A stretch of 64,000 nucleotides of DNA, taken from NCBI GenBank assembly GCA_900112785.1, contig FONB01000013.1, forward strand, positions 62,001 to 126,000, given 5' to 3'. Made by a program: the position numbers and the translations under genes. The notes under the pieces were generated by a model, which searched no databases, had not been told where the DNA came from, and worked only from the letters and a program-made list of their open reading frames with translations. Each line of letters starts with the position of its first letter. Position 1 is the stretch's first letter. Origin of the DNA: Phytobacter palmae (lineage in GTDB: Bacteria; Pseudomonadota; Gammaproteobacteria; Enterobacterales; Enterobacteriaceae). Below are positions 63,214 through 64,000 of this stretch, one piece after another.

Positions 63214-64000
63214 CTATTTCGCAGTGAGCAATACGCCGCACTCCATATGGTGCGTGTAAGGGAACTGATCGAACAGCGCAAGGCGTTCAACGCGGTGTGT
63301 CTGGCTCAGAGTTTCCAGGTTCTTACACAGTGTCTGCGGATTACAGGAGATATAAAGAATACGCGGATAGGCCTGCACCATCTTTTCCGTTTCCGCATCC
63401 AGCCCGCTACGCGGCGGATCGACAAAAATCGTCTCGCACTGATAATCTTTCAAATCGATACCCTGCAAGCGGTTGAATTCACGCACACCGTTCATTGCCT
63501 GGGTAAACTCTTCTGCTGACATCCGAATGATTTGCACGTTATCGATATGATTCGCGGCGATATTATATTGTGCGGCCGCAACCGAAGGCTTGGCGATTTC
63601 TGTAGCCAGAACGCGATCAAAATTACGTGCAAGTGCCAGTGAGAAATTGCCGTTGCCGCAGTAGAGCTCCAGCAGGTCGCCTGTTGAATCTTTCGTTGCG
63701 CCCAGTGCCCACTCCAGCATCTGAATATTCATTGCCGCGTTGGGTTGTGTGAAGCTGTTTTCAACCTGGCGATAAATCATCTCTTTTCCGGCAACCGGTA
63801 GACGTTCGTCAATATAATCCTGATCCAGTTCGATTTTAGTTTTGGTGGCGCGTCCGATCAGGTGCACATTCAGGTTTTTCGCACGTAAGGCATCACGCAG
63901 ACGCGTGGCCTCTTCTCGCCATTCGTCATCCAGTTTTTTGTGATACAGCAGGGAGACAACGGCCTGATTGCTCATGGTGGTCAGGTAGTCAATCTGAAAC
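63214..64000 (-). CDS. trmA: tRNA (uracil-5-)-methyltransferase TrmA, 3' part
   Basis: The C-terminal roughly 260 residues of TrmA, which makes m5U54 in tRNA; the 5' end lies beyond the window edge (E. coli TrmA 366 aa). The SAM-binding motif [24 protein letters not shown], and the catalytic Cys in [15 protein letters not shown] are present. The reading frame stays open to the last base, so an internal Met at 63975 is not the real start. Confidence 0.96.
   Translation of the reverse strand, partial: FQIDYLTTMSNQAVVSLLYHKKLDDEWREEATRLRDALRAKNLNVHLIGRATKTKIELDQDYIDERLPVAGKEMIYRQVENSFTQPNAAMNIQMLEWALGATKDSTGDLLELYCGNGNFSLALARNFDRVLATEIAKPSVAAAQYNIAANHIDNVQIIRMSAEEFTQAMNGVREFNRLQGIDLKDYQCETIFVDPPRSGLDAETEKMVQAYPRILYISCNPQTLCKNLETLSQTHRVERLALFDQFPYTHHMECGVLLTAK

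Overview
The window is enterobacterial chromosome from the Escherichia-Salmonella-Citrobacter group. Almost every gene is a close, full-length match to an Escherichia coli K-12 protein, and the order follows the E. coli region from sodA to trmA: sodA, kdgT, yiiM, cpxAR, cpxP, fieF, pfkA, sbp, cdh, tpiA, yiiQ, yiiR, fpr, glpX-K-F, zapB, rraA, menA, hslUV, ftsN, cytR, priA, rpmE, yiiX, metJ, metBL, metF, gldA-fsaB-ptsA, frwCB-pflDC-frwD, yijO, ppc, argE, argCBH, oxyS/oxyR, sthA, fabR, yijD, trmA. It is not E. coli itself. Several genes that E. coli does not have at these positions are present, some of them reminiscent of Salmonella or Citrobacter. Genes that E. coli K-12 has here (katG after metF, eptC/yijP between yijO and ppc, uspD/yiiS near fpr) are missing. 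Genus-level assignment is an inference.

Layout. 1-9.9 kb: superoxide dismutase, 2-keto-3-deoxygluconate (KDG) permease facing a DapA-family aldolase-like gene, the Cpx envelope-stress system with its 3'UTR sRNA CpxQ, the FieF metal exporter, PfkA and sulfate-binding protein. 10.0-14.2 kb: CDP-diglyceride hydrolase, then a block absent from this position in E. coli (SLC13-type anion transporter, LysR regulator, periplasmic metallo-beta-lactamase-fold hydrolase). 14.3-22 kb: triose-phosphate isomerase, small membrane and periplasmic proteins, flavodoxin reductase, the glpFKX glycerol genes and zapB. 22-30.6 kb: rraA, menA, hslVU, ftsN, cytR, priA, rpmE. 31-42 kb: a KdgM-family porin insertion, yiiX, the methionine genes with MetJ boxes, a zinc-ribbon protein of unknown function, a periplasmic 5'-nucleotidase-family enzyme, and metF. 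41-52 kb: a carbohydrate locus with a multidomain PTS protein, Frw EIIB/EIIC parts, a glycyl-radical enzyme and its activase, fructose-6-phosphate aldolase, glycerol dehydrogenase and an AraC regulator. 52-64 kb: ppc, divergent argE/argCBH with ARG boxes, oxyS/oxyR, transhydrogenase, fabR, yijD and the 3' part of trmA.

Most of the window is core genome. The parts most worth a second look are the SLC13-LysR-hydrolase block, the double zinc-ribbon protein after metL, the roughly 200-bp inverted-repeat element sitting between frwC and frwB inside the operon, the AT-rich KdgM-like porin insertion, and the GCVE-type glycyl-radical enzyme in the Frw locus. I found no CRISPR array, prophage, complete insertion sequence, rRNA or tRNA.
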